From Holophagaceae bacterium (GTDB lineage: Bacteria; Acidobacteriota; Holophagae; Holophagales; Holophagaceae), in assembly GCA_025353305.1 (NCBI GenBank), contig JANXQX010000041.1:1-42162 (forward strand): 42,162 nucleotides of DNA, written 5' to 3'. Position 1 is the first letter of the stretch; the number at the start of each line of letters is the position of its first letter. The position numbers were made by a program, and so were the translations under genes. Below are positions 8,550-16,867 of this stretch, in pieces. Below the pieces are notes generated by a model that saw nothing but the letters and a program-made list of their open reading frames with translations, had not been told where the DNA came from and did not search any database.

Positions 8550-9956
8550 TCAGAGCCAGTAGGACAGAAGGCGCGTGAGCAAATCTTTACATTTCTCGCC
8601 GAAAGAACGATGCTTCCACCGCTCCAGCAAGACCTGCTTGGAGTCCTTAAGGTCGTCTTGGAAGGCGCTTTCCATCTCCCGCCCGAAGTCATCCCCCAGC
8701 ACAATCACGTTGACCTCTTTGTTGTGGAGGAAGCTGCGCGTATCTATGTTGGTGGAGCCCACCGTGGACCAGCTGCCATCAATGACGGCGGTCTTGGCAT
8801 GCAGCATATTAGCCTTAAGCTCGTACACCTTGATCCCGGCTTTCAACATCGGCGTGTAGAAGGAATGACTGGCCCGGGAGATCAATCCGCTGTCAGTAAC
8901 AGCGGGCAAAATGATCTTGACGTCGACCCCTCGATGGGCAGCGTCTAAAAGTGTTTTAATGATTTGGCGGTCCGGGACGAAGTAGGCGGCAGTGATGTGG
9001 ATGGATTTCGTGGCGCCTTGGAAGGCAAGGGCATAGGCCTTGTACACCTCGTGGTGCTTGCCGGGTTCATTGCTGAGCACGCGCAGGACCTTGTCGCCAG
9101 CCGGGGGAAGCGGGGGGTAATAGTCCCGTTCCGGGAGAACACTCTCCTTCTGGCTGGCCCAGTTGTCCAGGAAGGTCCACTGCAGCGCAGCTACCGCGGG
9201 ACCTTCAATCTGGAGATGGGTGTCCCGCCAACCCGCAGAGGTCGGATTCTTACCGCGGGACCTGAACATCGAACCCCGGGCATAATCGGCGGTGATGTTC
9301 ACGCCACCGGCGAAGGCCACCTTGCCGTCCACCACCAGGATTTTCCGGTGATCGCGGTTATTGAGGCGCCAGCGGCGGAGCTTATGCAGGGGGCTCAGCG
9401 GGTGGTAGGGCAGCATCCTGATGCCTGCATTCTGCATGCGGATGAAGAAGGCCTCAGGCGTGCCCATCGTGCCGACGCAGTCATAGATGATGCTGACCTG
9501 GACCCCCTCCTTCTGCTTGGCGATGAGCAGGTCGGAGAACTTTATTCCCAGGCTGTCTTGCTCGAAGAGGTAGGTTTCCAGATTGATGGTGTCCTTGGCT
9601 GCCGAAATCGCGGCCATCATCGCCGTGATGGTCTTGGGCCCATCGAAGAGCAGCGTGACCTTGTTACCCGCGATGAGAGGCCGGCCTGTGGCGGCTTCTT
9701 CAAGGCTGGCGAGAGTCTTGGCGTCAACTTTTGAACCCTGGCGCGGCGGGAGCACCGAGGCTGCCTCCTTGCTGCTCAGGGAGCGCTGATCGTCTACCAC
9801 GCTTGGAGTGGCGGGTGTGTGGCCAGGCGTCTTCAGGTGCTCGACATCGGGCAAGCGGGCGCAGGCCGAGAGCAGCAGGCAGACCGCCAGGGCCAAGATG
9901 GTCAGGGGGCTTGAAGCGCCCGAGGGGGGGGGCAATGGGCCGCTACCACCTCCCAA
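8550..9956 (-). CDS. Phospholipase D / cardiolipin synthase-like lipoprotein
   Basis: 468 aa from a TTG start. A lipoprotein signal ends at LLLSAC (Cys about 32), so it is envelope-anchored. Two HKD motifs are complete: NNRDHRKILVVDGKVAFAGG and MLHAKTAVIDGSWSTVGSTN, each with His, Lys and Asp of the PLD superfamily, which works through a phospho-His intermediate. Cardiolipin synthase-type overall order (NLETYLFEQD before the first motif, AAYFVPDRQI between). Likely role: phosphatidyl transfer or phospholipid hydrolysis. The 5' end is doubtful. A run of eight C (minus strand) lies just inside the start, and an ATG with a perfect GAGGAGG site near 10060 is in the frame that would join with one C fewer. 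Confidence 0.88.
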   Translation of the reverse strand: MGGGSGPLPPPSGASSPLTILALAVCLLLSACARLPDVEHLKTPGHTPATPSVVDDQRSLSSKEAASVLPPRQGSKVDAKTLASLEEAATGRPLIAGNKVTLLFDGPKTITAMMAAISAAKDTINLETYLFEQDSLGIKFSDLLIAKQKEGVQVSIIYDCVGTMGTPEAFFIRMQNAGIRMLPYHPLSPLHKLRRWRLNNRDHRKILVVDGKVAFAGGVNITADYARGSMFRSRGKNPTSAGWRDTHLQIEGPAVAALQWTFLDNWASQKESVLPERDYYPPLPPAGDKVLRVLSNEPGKHHEVYKAYALAFQGATKSIHITAAYFVPDRQIIKTLLDAAHRGVDVKIILPAVTDSGLISRASHSFYTPMLKAGIKVYELKANMLHAKTAVIDGSWSTVGSTNIDTRSFLHNKEVNVIVLGDDFGREMESAFQDDLKDSKQVLLERWKHRSFGEKCKDLLTRLLSYWL

Positions 9957-10094
9957 GGCTGCTGCGCTGGGGGGCGATTGCCGCCGAAAGACAGAGGAGA
10001 GAGGGGAACTGCCCCGCTATCGAGAGAAGGGCTGAGCATGGCGGGAACTTTGATTTCATGGGGCATGGCCCTCCTCGGTTGAAACTCGAAAGAA

Positions 10095-11396
10095 CTATCC
10101 GGCCGTCCCGGGAACCTCTGGGTCGGGTGGAAGGCTCTCCTCTATTTTCCGATCCACCGACATCTCAACGGCGATGGCCGCGGCCTGCTCGGCGCCCACC
10201 CCCTCGGTTCGGCGCTCGTACTCTTCTTCTGCAAGGTCGTCCCGGGCGCGCAACTCCGTGTCCGCGACGAGTTCCTGCTCACCTGGCAGCTCTACCCGCA
10301 ATTCCTCGATGAGCATCATGATCGTCGCCGCAACCGGAAGCGCGAGCAGCGCACCGAGCAGCCCCAGCAACGTTCCGCCCACCATGAGCGCGAAGAGGAC
10401 GACGGAAGAGGGCAGACGGAGCGCCCGGCCATAGATCCGCGGGACGAGCACGCGGCTCTCGAATTCTTCGTAGGCCAGCATCGTGACGAGTACGATGGCC
10501 GCGGCGGTGGGGCTGTGGCCAAGGGCTGCGATGACCGCCGGTCCAATTGATAGGATGGCGCCGACGTAAGGAAGGACGTCCGCGACGCCCGCGAATACCG
10601 CCAGAGCCATGGCGTTCTCGACGCCGCAGGCCGTAAGCAGCGTAAACGTGAAGGCGCCGATGAGAAGACACGTGATGACCTGCCCACGGATGTAGGCGCC
10701 AACGATGGTTTCCAGGTTCATCATGACCCGCGAGAGCCGGATGTGATGCGTGCGGGGGACGACCGCGAAAAGCCCCCCGCGCAGTCGGTCGCGGTCGATC
10801 ATCATGTAGAGCGCGAGAAAGATGGCGCTCGTGCCATAGGCGGCCATCTCGAAGATTCTCAGCGAATAGGCAAAAGCCGTGGCTGCGACGCCGCTGCCGG
10901 GAGCGCCGTATTTAATATTCCGCAGCCAGTCCGCGAGCGGTGCACTGATGTGGAAGCGGGCGAGATAGTCCGCCATTCCAGCGCGGAAAGCTGGCTCCCG
11001 CTCGAACAGCGCCGCCAGCTGGGCCACGAGCGAAGGGATCGTGAGGGTCACCAGGAGGAATGCAGCCAGGAAAACCAAGGTGAATACAAACGCGATCCCC
11101 AGGTTGCGCCTGACCCGCCGTGCCTCCAGCCAGGTGACGGCAGGGCTCATGGTCCCCACGATAAGGAGGGCAACGACCAGCACGAGGAGAATCGGAGCGA
11201 GCCGGATCAGTAACCAAAGGGCTGCCACGACGAGAATCAGTCTGATCATCATCCCAGGGGAAACATCGAATCTCACCGTGGGTGCAATGTGGTCCACCGA
11301 CCGCCGTCGCTCGGTGAAGGGCTGGGAAGCAGCGGGGTGTTGCTGGGGTGGCTTCACCGAAGCACTATCCTTTTCGGGCCTGACATCACTCGGCAC
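10095..11396 (-). CDS. AI-2E family (UPF0118) membrane permease
   Basis: 433 aa. GTG start with TAGGAG eight bases upstream. A hydrophilic N-terminal 50 residues, then about 7-8 helices in the order typical of the family: RLILVVAALWLLIRLAPILL, then NLGIAFVFTLVFLAAFLLV, the long loop, and the C-terminal cluster with GVADVLPYVGAIL and the glycine-rich LPSSVVLFALMVGGTLLGLLG. Family members are variously reported as autoinducer-2 exporters or Na+/H+ antiporters; the substrate here is unknown. An acidic/charged C-terminal tail of about 70 residues is longer than usual. It lies between the hydrolase (40-base gap) and the PLD-like lipoprotein on the same strand. Confidence 0.87.
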   Translation of the reverse strand: MPSDVRPEKDSASVKPPQQHPAASQPFTERRRSVDHIAPTVRFDVSPGMMIRLILVVAALWLLIRLAPILLVLVVALLIVGTMSPAVTWLEARRVRRNLGIAFVFTLVFLAAFLLVTLTIPSLVAQLAALFEREPAFRAGMADYLARFHISAPLADWLRNIKYGAPGSGVAATAFAYSLRIFEMAAYGTSAIFLALYMMIDRDRLRGGLFAVVPRTHHIRLSRVMMNLETIVGAYIRGQVITCLLIGAFTFTLLTACGVENAMALAVFAGVADVLPYVGAILSIGPAVIAALGHSPTAAAIVLVTMLAYEEFESRVLVPRIYGRALRLPSSVVLFALMVGGTLLGLLGALLALPVAATIMMLIEELRVELPGEQELVADTELRARDDLAEEEYERRTEGVGAEQAAAIAVEMSVDRKIEESLPPDPEVPGTAG

Positions 11397-11435
11397 GTCC
11401 AGCTCCTAACCCAATAGTTTGGAAACTGTGGTTCA

Positions 11436-12227
11436 TCATTCTGGCCATGGTTGGGCGAGCCAATCATTCAGAGCCTGATTGAAAGCGTCGGCCTGTTCGA
11501 AGGCGACCAGGTGGCCCGCCTTGGGAATGAGTTGCAGCTGGGCGCCGGGGATCGCCTTCGCCATGGCTTCGGATTCGCTGGGCGGAATGATGGTGTCTTC
11601 GGTACCTGCCATCACGAGGGTTGGCACTCGGATTTCGCTGAGCCAGGCCCGGGCATCGGGACGCTCGGCCATGCCCAGCAGTGCGCCGATGACCCCTTCG
11701 GACTTTGAGGACGCCATGAAGCCCCGTACCGCTGCGACCATGGCCGTGTTGGTAGTGCCAGCTGAAAGCATCTTGGGAGCCATGGCGTCCACCACTACGG
11801 AGATGCCGTCCGCCCGGACCTTCTCCACCGTTGCACGGCGCGCGGTGGCGCCCTCAGTCGTATCCGCACCGGCCTTTGTGCCCACCAACACCAAGCCTCG
11901 AAGGGCTTGGGGGTAGGCCTTGGCAAAGGCCAGGGCCACATAGCCACCCATGGAATGGCCGGCAAGAATCACCGGCCCTGAATCCAAGTGTTTTAGCAGC
12001 GCGTGGAGATCCTCGGCGAAGCGGGTCATGGTGATGCCGCCTGCGGTGGCCTCGCTCTCGCCCAGGCCACGCAGATCCGGGGCGATCACGCGATAGTTGG
12101 CCTTGAAGGCCTCCACCTGTTTCGACCAGGTGACGCGGTTCAGCGGAAAACCATGAACGAAGAGCAAGGTTGCACCCTGCCCCTCGTCTGTAAAAACCAT
12201 TTCAATACCGTTAATCATCGCGTGCAT
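11436..12227 (-). CDS. Alpha/beta hydrolase
   Basis: 263 aa, cytoplasmic. Catalytic triad visible: nucleophile Ser in GHSMGG, Asp in AGTEDTIIP, His in KAGHLVAFEQ; oxyanion loop HGFPLN. The set resembles esterase/haloperoxidase-like hydrolases (3-oxoadipate enol-lactonase fold); substrate unknown. ATG with GAGGAG six bases upstream. First gene of the leftward series 12227 to 7188, and preceded by a -24/-12-like sequence at 12264-12279. Confidence 0.87.
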   Translation of the reverse strand: MHAMINGIEMVFTDEGQGATLLFVHGFPLNRVTWSKQVEAFKANYRVIAPDLRGLGESEATAGGITMTRFAEDLHALLKHLDSGPVILAGHSMGGYVALAFAKAYPQALRGLVLVGTKAGADTTEGATARRATVEKVRADGISVVVDAMAPKMLSAGTTNTAMVAAVRGFMASSKSEGVIGALLGMAERPDARAWLSEIRVPTLVMAGTEDTIIPPSESEAMAKAIPGAQLQLIPKAGHLVAFEQADAFNQALNDWLAQPWPE

Positions 12228-12263
12228 AAAATCTCCTCGCCGACCTCAGTCGAACAGCATGAT

Positions 12264-12279
12264 GGCAAATCTAAGGCCT
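12264..12279 (-). promoter_or_regulatory. Possible sigma-54 promoter for the hydrolase series
   Basis: On the minus strand AGGCCTTAGATTTGCC: GGC at -24 and TTTGC at -12 with correct spacing, 37 bases before the ATG. No full two-dyad element lies upstream, only an isolated TTCAAGGAAC (12331). Moderate support. Confidence 0.4.
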
Positions 12280-12381
12280 AAGGGAGGTAATAAAAATGTG
12301 GCAGCCATCTCTTGAATACTGAATTGCCCCTTCAAGGAACTTCATGGTTGCAAAATAGACTGGCCGATCTGATCACGGATC

Positions 12382-12684
12382 CTAATGGCGATCTTCGCCA
12401 CGGTGATCTTTGCCCCGCCGACCATCGCCCCTATGACGAGTCTCTTTGGGCCAGTGGTCTCTCGGCAGTTCTGATCGGCGACCATTCCTTGAGTTTGAAT
12501 AATACCACCGTTCGTTGGTATAGAAATAGTGATAGCCGTGGTGCTCATAGTACGAGTCGTCACCGATTTCGACGACCGTTGGCAGGATCGGAATAATTTC
12601 CAATCCACCCCTGTGCGTGGATCTCACCATGCACGCACTAAGAATAAAGACTGAGGACATCAGGACGATCACTCTGCTTTTCAT
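12382..12684 (-). CDS. Small His/Tyr-rich lipoprotein of unknown function
   Basis: 100 aa from the ATG at 12684, chosen because a GGGAGGAGGG ribosome site sits directly before it; the longer frame to 12747 adds a segment with no such site. Lipobox LSAC gives Cys18. The mature part contains DDSYYEHHGYHYFYTNERWYY, then a strongly basic His/Arg tail. I do not recognise a named family. The abundance of His, Asp and Tyr could bind metal, but this is only compositional. Confidence 0.75.
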   Translation of the reverse strand: MKSRVIVLMSSVFILSACMVRSTHRGGLEIIPILPTVVEIGDDSYYEHHGYHYFYTNERWYYSNSRNGRRSELPRDHWPKETRHRGDGRRGKDHRGEDRH

Positions 12685-12796
12685 CCCTCCTCCCTTGTGG
12701 GTTGCTGGTGAATTAGGTTCCAGCAAGTGGTTGAAGTACTCCAGCACGCTGCTGGAGATGGGGTTTTTAACATTGAATTACGCGGGTGATGCAAGT

Positions 12797-12949
12797 CTAG
12801 ATTCGTCCCATGAGCAGGAGAATCACCAGCACCACCACCAGAAGACCCAACCCACCACTGGGGTAATATCCCCACTGCTTGCTGTGGGGCCAAGTGGGTA
12901 TTGCACCAATCAACATCAAAACCAGGATGACGATCAAGATAGTGAACAT
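12797..12949 (-). CDS. DUF3309-type small membrane protein
   Basis: 50 aa. ATG with AGGAGATAATAA upstream. Two hydrophobic helices (FTILIVILVLMLIGA and GLGLLVVVLVILLLMGRI) flank the signature PTWPHSKQWGYYPSGG. This arrangement and length are those of DUF3309 inner-membrane proteins, whose function is unknown and which are often induced by stress. Confidence 0.85.
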   Translation of the reverse strand: MFTILIVILVLMLIGAIPTWPHSKQWGYYPSGGLGLLVVVLVILLLMGRI

Positions 12950-13271
12950 TTATTATCTCCTATTATTTTGCCAACAGAGGCAACTCCATCAACGGAGCCC
13001 CCCAACCAACGAAAGGAATCAGGCTCAATCGAGCCTAATCGTTAGATGGCTGCACCTTCACTGTTCAAGGAGCGTGCCGTTTGGCCTCATTCATTTAAAA
13101 ACAGTTGTAAACTTATTATTTGTCATCTATTAGCTATTTTAAACTCAGAGATTCAGGAAGATTCTAGGAATTCAAATCAACTCGGTTCCATTCAAAACGA
13201 TGGAGCCTTATATTCAAAACGATGGTTAGACCAAGCTAGGTTGGTCTCATGAAACAACTCATCAACCAGGC
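12950..13271. other. Gene-free AT-rich region with short repeats
   Basis: I see no convincing gene in these 322 bases. It holds an inverted repeat AGGCTC-AATC-GAGCCT (13021-13036), an AT-rich core (13090-13145) that could be a promoter for the DUF3309 gene, and two exact direct repeats described separately at 13191-13225. Confidence 0.5.
13191..13225. repeat. Two direct copies of TTCAAAACGATGG
   Basis: Exact 13-base copies start at 13191 and 13213, 22 bases (two helical turns) apart; a partial TTCAA starts at 13171. Each resembles the second dyad of the 43-bp element (TTCAATTCGAAGG, 10 of 13 bases). They lie upstream of the leftward DUF3309 gene. Binding by the same or a related regulator is possible, unproven. 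Confidence 0.45.
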
Positions 13272-13610
13272 TCAGCCCAGGAATTCTTTGATATCCCTGC
13301 GGAGCTTGGAACCAGTCCTGGGAGTGGTGAGGGCGATCAAGATCGCACCGGAAGCGGCTCCAACCAGAAAGATCAGCGCACGATTGGGGCTTCGACGCGA
13401 CCGAGGCCCAGGGTCTGGGTACACATTGGACCTGGTTACGCCTTTCAAGAAACGATCAGGCTCACTTAACTCGTCAAGTTCATTCCTGGCATCCGTGGTG
13501 GAGAGCGCGCGCAACTCCGTGTGGGAATAGATCTCAGTACTGTCTTCTGGACCGACCGGCACGAAGGGCTTGATGGCATTCCTGGGCTTCGAATTTGTTT
13601 GGGTGGACAA
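13272..13610 (-). CDS. YtxH-like single-pass protein
   Basis: 112 aa. TTG start with GAGG seven bases upstream. A hydrophilic N-terminal 75 residues precede one membrane segment, ALIFLVGAASGAILIALTTP, followed by RTGSKLRRDIKEFLG. The segment GAASGAILIALTTPRTGSKLR closely matches that of the YtxH protein at 17257 (GAAVGAVVMALTTPKTGPELR). YtxH-type proteins are small general-stress envelope proteins of unknown mechanism. It lies 26 bases after the end of the read-through frame of the preceding gene. Confidence 0.75.
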   Translation of the reverse strand: MSTQTNSKPRNAIKPFVPVGPEDSTEIYSHTELRALSTTDARNELDELSEPDRFLKGVTRSNVYPDPGPRSRRSPNRALIFLVGAASGAILIALTTPRTGSKLRRDIKEFLG

Positions 13611-13636
13611 GGTGGGTCCTCAGTTCGAGCTGGGGT

Positions 13637-13810
13637 TCATTCAAGAATGTGGGCTCTGGCGGAATCCGGCAGGGCGATGGGCTTCTTGGGGATTTTCAGG
13701 GTGGCCGTCAGGTAGTCCGGGGTGGGAACCAAGGCTCTCAGCCCGTTGTCGAAGGTCAGGATCAAACCCTTGCCTACTTGCTCGGTTTTGACCCCGGAGC
13801 GCTGCTCGTA
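13637..13810 (-). pseudogene. In-frame C-terminal continuation after an amber codon
   Basis: Directly after the TAG of the gene 13811-14689 the same frame stays open for 57 codons to a TGA at 13637-13639. It reads YEQRSGVKTEQVGKG, then LILTFDNGLRALVPTPDYLT, ending with PIALPDSARAHILE. Composition and periodicity look like real protein rather than untranslated spacer. There is no start or ribosome site. Most simply, it is the lost end of a protein of about 350 aa cut by one nonsense change. Confidence 0.6.
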
Positions 13811-14689
13811 CTAGTTACTGAGGTCGTGGTGCCAAGGAATGGCAGCGGGATAAACCGCGAGATAGCGCTCCACGGCCTCATCCATGAAGACGGCATAATT
13901 TTCGATCAAGATGTTAAAGGCCTCATCGAAGCCTGCCATCGGTTCCATGGCGAGACCACTGGCCCGCAGGAAATCCGCAGCCTTTTCGCCGGCGATGAAT
14001 TCCCGGCCATCGTTGGCCCAGCGTCCTCCGGGAAGCCAGGGGGACCAGCGCAGGCCACCGGTGGAGGAGAAGCTCACTTTCCCTAGCCGGGCCGGGGCCT
14101 CGGCGTGGTTGCCAAGGATCAGGTCAATGCCGACATAGGCCTCGTCCAGCGCCTTCCCAAGGTAATCCACCCGCTGCTCAGGTCGGTCGTGCAGGACCAC
14201 GGCGCGCAACGGGAGCTCCGCGAACATTGCCGCCACCTGCGCTGTGGCATCGCTTGCCGAGGCCTGACGGAGGCGAGCGACGAAGGCCTGGTGGACCTGC
14301 TGCAAACTCGCCAAGCTGACCACGCCATCGGGAAAACCGCCTTCATCATAGGGCAACGGAAATTCAGTCCACTTCGCCGCCATGGCCGGCAGAATGCTGT
14401 GAAAAAGGATCATCACCGGATCACGGTCCCAGTCGGAGCGCGGCTGGTAGCCCCCTTCGCGGCAGACATTGAACCATTCCGCTCCGGGCATGACATCGCC
14501 AGATTTATAAATGAGCGCCGCATCCAGCAGCACTCTCAGTGTCTTACTCTCGCCATCGTCCAGCACGTAGGCTTCGAGTTCATGCCCACCCAGCGAAGCC
14601 CGCGAGGATTCCAGGTAAGGATGGTCCTGCATCACCCGTGGCTTGAACGGCAACTTGTGCATGAAGGGGATCTCTAGCTCAGGTTTCAT
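13811..14689 (-). CDS. Unknown cytoplasmic protein, ended by an amber codon
   Basis: 292 aa; ATG with GAGGTAG eight bases upstream. No signal peptide, membrane segment or family motif that I recognise. Visible features are an ordered globular composition, GGRWANDGREFIAGEKAADF, and DPVMILFHSILPAMAAKW. The protein ends PWHHDLSN-TAG, and 57 more sensible codons follow in the same frame, so the natural protein is probably about 350 aa. It lies between the OmpA/coiled-coil gene and the YtxH-like gene on the same strand. Confidence 0.65.
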   Translation of the reverse strand: MKPELEIPFMHKLPFKPRVMQDHPYLESSRASLGGHELEAYVLDDGESKTLRVLLDAALIYKSGDVMPGAEWFNVCREGGYQPRSDWDRDPVMILFHSILPAMAAKWTEFPLPYDEGGFPDGVVSLASLQQVHQAFVARLRQASASDATAQVAAMFAELPLRAVVLHDRPEQRVDYLGKALDEAYVGIDLILGNHAEAPARLGKVSFSSTGGLRWSPWLPGGRWANDGREFIAGEKAADFLRASGLAMEPMAGFDEAFNILIENYAVFMDEAVERYLAVYPAAIPWHHDLSN

Positions 14690-14741
14690 GGTGGCTACCT
14701 CTTCGATGGGTGGCGCTTCGGATTACCCCTGCTTTTACTAC

Positions 14742-14773
14742 GCGGATCCTGGGTTGATTCGCCCAGGATCCGC
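14742..14773. repeat. Perfect 12-bp inverted repeat
   Basis: GCGGATCCTGGG (14742-14753) and CCCAGGATCCGC (14762-14773) form a perfect 12-pair stem with an 8-base loop in the gap between 14689 and 14837. Neither strand has a U-run after it, so it is not a standard terminator. It could attenuate or stabilise the message of the leftward OmpA gene. Confidence 0.55.
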
Positions 14774-14836
14774 CTCCTCGTCCATAGCATGGTTCGATTG
14801 TGGTTTTGCTTCATTCCAACGGCAGAATCTGGGCTG

Positions 14837-16345
14837 CTATTCCTGGGTGATCCCTTCGCCTGAAACCACTAATTCCACGCGCCTGTTTTCTTGCCGGCCC
14901 GCGTTCGTTTCATTGGCAGCGATGGGGTTTTCTTTCCCGAATCCCTTGGCGGTGACAATCTCAGCCGAAACCCCTTGGCTCACGAGATAGTCCCTTGTCG
15001 CACTGGCTCTTTGCTCCGATAGGCGCTGATTGAATTCATCGCTGCCGGTGCTGTCCGTGAAGCCGTCCGCCTCGATCCTCAACCCTTTGTGGGTCGATAG
15101 GATCCCTGCTATTTTCGCTAGCTTCTCCCGTGCGGGGGGTAGCAGCGTCGCCTTGCCGGTCTGGAACAGTACGTCGGACATGTTCACAATCAGCCCACGG
15201 GCGGTGGCTCGGGTCTGAAGAATGGTATTGAGCTGCTCCATTAATTTGGACCGTAGCCCTTCATTCCTGGATTGGAGTCCTTCATTTTTGGATTCAAGTC
15301 CTTCGTTCTTGGACTGAAGGCCTTCGTTCTTGGACCGCAGACCTTCATTCTTGACCCGCAGGGCTTCATTCTGGCTCTCCGCCAGCTTGGCCTCTTTGAG
15401 CGCCGCATCCTTGGCTGCTGCTGCTCTGGCAGCTTCCAGCTTGGCGTTATCCAAATTGTCCTGGGCCAGTTTTCGGTCCATGGCCAGTTGTTGTGCTTCC
15501 TGTCGCTGGACTGCGAGCAGGCGAGCATCTTCGGCCCGCTGGACCGCCTCCCGGGCCATGAACACCTTGCCCTTGCGCCCCCCCTCATCAGTCTCCGATT
15601 GTTTGAGGTAGCTCTGGGCTTTTTCGAAAGCCTCTGGAGCGAAAGTTGGCGCTCCTGCCGCTTGGGCGATGCGCACTGCATTTCGGGCCTGATAGACCTC
15701 GAACGGCGTTTTTTCATCCATTACCACAGGTTCAGTCGTCCCAAGGTTCAGGTCGTACTGACCCCGCTTCAAGAGCTCGAATTTGGCTTCAATGAACTCC
15801 ACGTGGCCCTGGGCATCACCCTTGATCGAATTTTCCAAGACCACCGCATCACTGGGCTGGCTCACGGCAAAATAAGGTTCTGCAGTCACGATAAGACCAA
15901 AGCTCTGAAGCTTTTCGGTGACCTTGATGCTCGATTTGCCATGCTTGAGCACCAGTTCCCCAAGGTTGGTGGCGCGGCCTTCTGGAGAGATCCCCCACAG
16001 CACATAAGTCAGGAACTCCCCTCCGAAAGTAGAGGCTTGGGGCAGGTCTTTGACCTTGGCGGTGATATGGATCGTTCCGCCCTCGTTTTTCAAAGACGCC
16101 TCGCCCGAAGCATTGGGTTGCAGCGAGGTGCCGTTGAGGTCAACCTTGGTGGTGCTTTTCACATTTCGATAATTGATGGCGTTGGTTGAGCCATGGACAA
16201 CCGTCACCCGATAAAGCGGAACCACTGATGTCGCGGTCTGGGGCGTTGGGTTTGGGTTCAGCTTATAGGCATGGGTGTTGACCGGCGTACGGGCCTGGAC
16301 GGCCACAAGGGCCGCCGCGAATGGAATTAATTTCCATAATTTCAT
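14837..16345 (-). CDS. OmpA-family protein with N-terminal beta domain and heptad-repeat coiled coil
   Basis: 502 aa. Signal peptide (MKLWKLIPFAAALVAVQA). Residues about 65-180 form a beta-rich domain (IHITAKVKDLPQAS, LTYVLWGISPEGRATNLGEL) that recurs in the lipoprotein at 25819. Residues about 205-330 form an Ala/Glu/Lys coiled coil of DUF4398 type. At about 331-370 there are five heptads of KNEGL(R/Q/E)S kind. Residues about 385-495 are an OmpA peptidoglycan-binding domain (LFQTGKATLLPPAREKL, DGFTDSTGS, NQRLSEQRA, NRRVELVV). It probably ties an outer-membrane or periplasmic scaffold to peptidoglycan. ATG with AAGGAG. It starts three bases after the PRC-barrel gene stop, so it is in its operon. 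Confidence 0.9.
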   Translation of the reverse strand: MKLWKLIPFAAALVAVQARTPVNTHAYKLNPNPTPQTATSVVPLYRVTVVHGSTNAINYRNVKSTTKVDLNGTSLQPNASGEASLKNEGGTIHITAKVKDLPQASTFGGEFLTYVLWGISPEGRATNLGELVLKHGKSSIKVTEKLQSFGLIVTAEPYFAVSQPSDAVVLENSIKGDAQGHVEFIEAKFELLKRGQYDLNLGTTEPVVMDEKTPFEVYQARNAVRIAQAAGAPTFAPEAFEKAQSYLKQSETDEGGRKGKVFMAREAVQRAEDARLLAVQRQEAQQLAMDRKLAQDNLDNAKLEAARAAAAKDAALKEAKLAESQNEALRVKNEGLRSKNEGLQSKNEGLESKNEGLQSRNEGLRSKLMEQLNTILQTRATARGLIVNMSDVLFQTGKATLLPPAREKLAKIAGILSTHKGLRIEADGFTDSTGSDEFNQRLSEQRASATRDYLVSQGVSAEIVTAKGFGKENPIAANETNAGRQENRRVELVVSGEGITQE

Positions 16346-16348
16346 CGG

Positions 16349-16723
16349 TTACTCCTTTTCCCAATACGGAGGGCGCCCGTAGTAGCTGTAGATGTCCCGG
16401 TTCCACTTTTCGTCGGACATCAAAGGCCAATGATCTGAATCGAAGCCAGGCGCTTCCACCAAACGCTTCTTGGAAATATCCAGAACATATTCATTTTTTG
16501 TCACATTAAAAGCGAAGGCACTGAACGGAATGGCGAAGAGCTTTTCTCCCATGACGAAAGAGCGGACCAAGGATACGACGACATACGCAACCCTGCCGCT
16601 GTTGGGGTCAATGACCACTTCCTTGATTACTCCCAAGCTGTCGCCTTGGGGATTGACTACGTTCGTACCAATAATGTTAGAAGCTTTCAGGGGTGTGCTT
16701 ACAAACATCTGGAGTTGGCTCAT
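16349..16723 (-). CDS. PRC-barrel domain protein
   Basis: 124 aa from the ATG at 16723, supported by AGGAG upstream; the longer frame to 16774 has no ribosome site. Contains GTNVVNPQGDSLGVIKEVVID, NSGRVAYVVVSL and GEKLFAIPFSAF, the small beta-barrel of PRC proteins, followed by a conserved tail HWPLMSDEKWNRDIY and YYGRPPYWE. Soluble. Closely related to the next gene at 16868, so a local duplication. PRC-barrel proteins of this type are often stress-induced and bind partners, not substrates. Confidence 0.87.
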   Translation of the reverse strand: MSQLQMFVSTPLKASNIIGTNVVNPQGDSLGVIKEVVIDPNSGRVAYVVVSLVRSFVMGEKLFAIPFSAFAFNVTKNEYVLDISKKRLVEAPGFDSDHWPLMSDEKWNRDIYSYYGRPPYWEKE

Positions 16724-16754
16724 CTTGATTCTCCTGTTGAGTTGGTTGATGGAA

Positions 16755-16796
16755 CTGGCCCAGATCCTGTCCACAAAAACATAAACACTGGGCCAG
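16755..16796. repeat. 9-bp inverted repeat between the two PRC-barrel genes
   Basis: CTGGCCCAG (16755-16763) and CTGGGCCAG (16788-16796) are perfect arms with a 24-base spacer. There is no U-run. It could be an operator or a processing hairpin in the 144-base gap between 16723 and 16868. Confidence 0.4.
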
Positions 16797-16867
16797 ATTA
16801 TTGGTTAAGCGGCTCATCGGCACATGCGCCATAGCCCGTCCTGCAGTTGCTTGAGATAGCCGTGGCC

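Noticed and set aside
13811..13813. Pyrrolysine or other amber recoding
   Set aside because: No supporting genes or signals in the window; a nonsense mutation is simpler. Kept only as a test to run.
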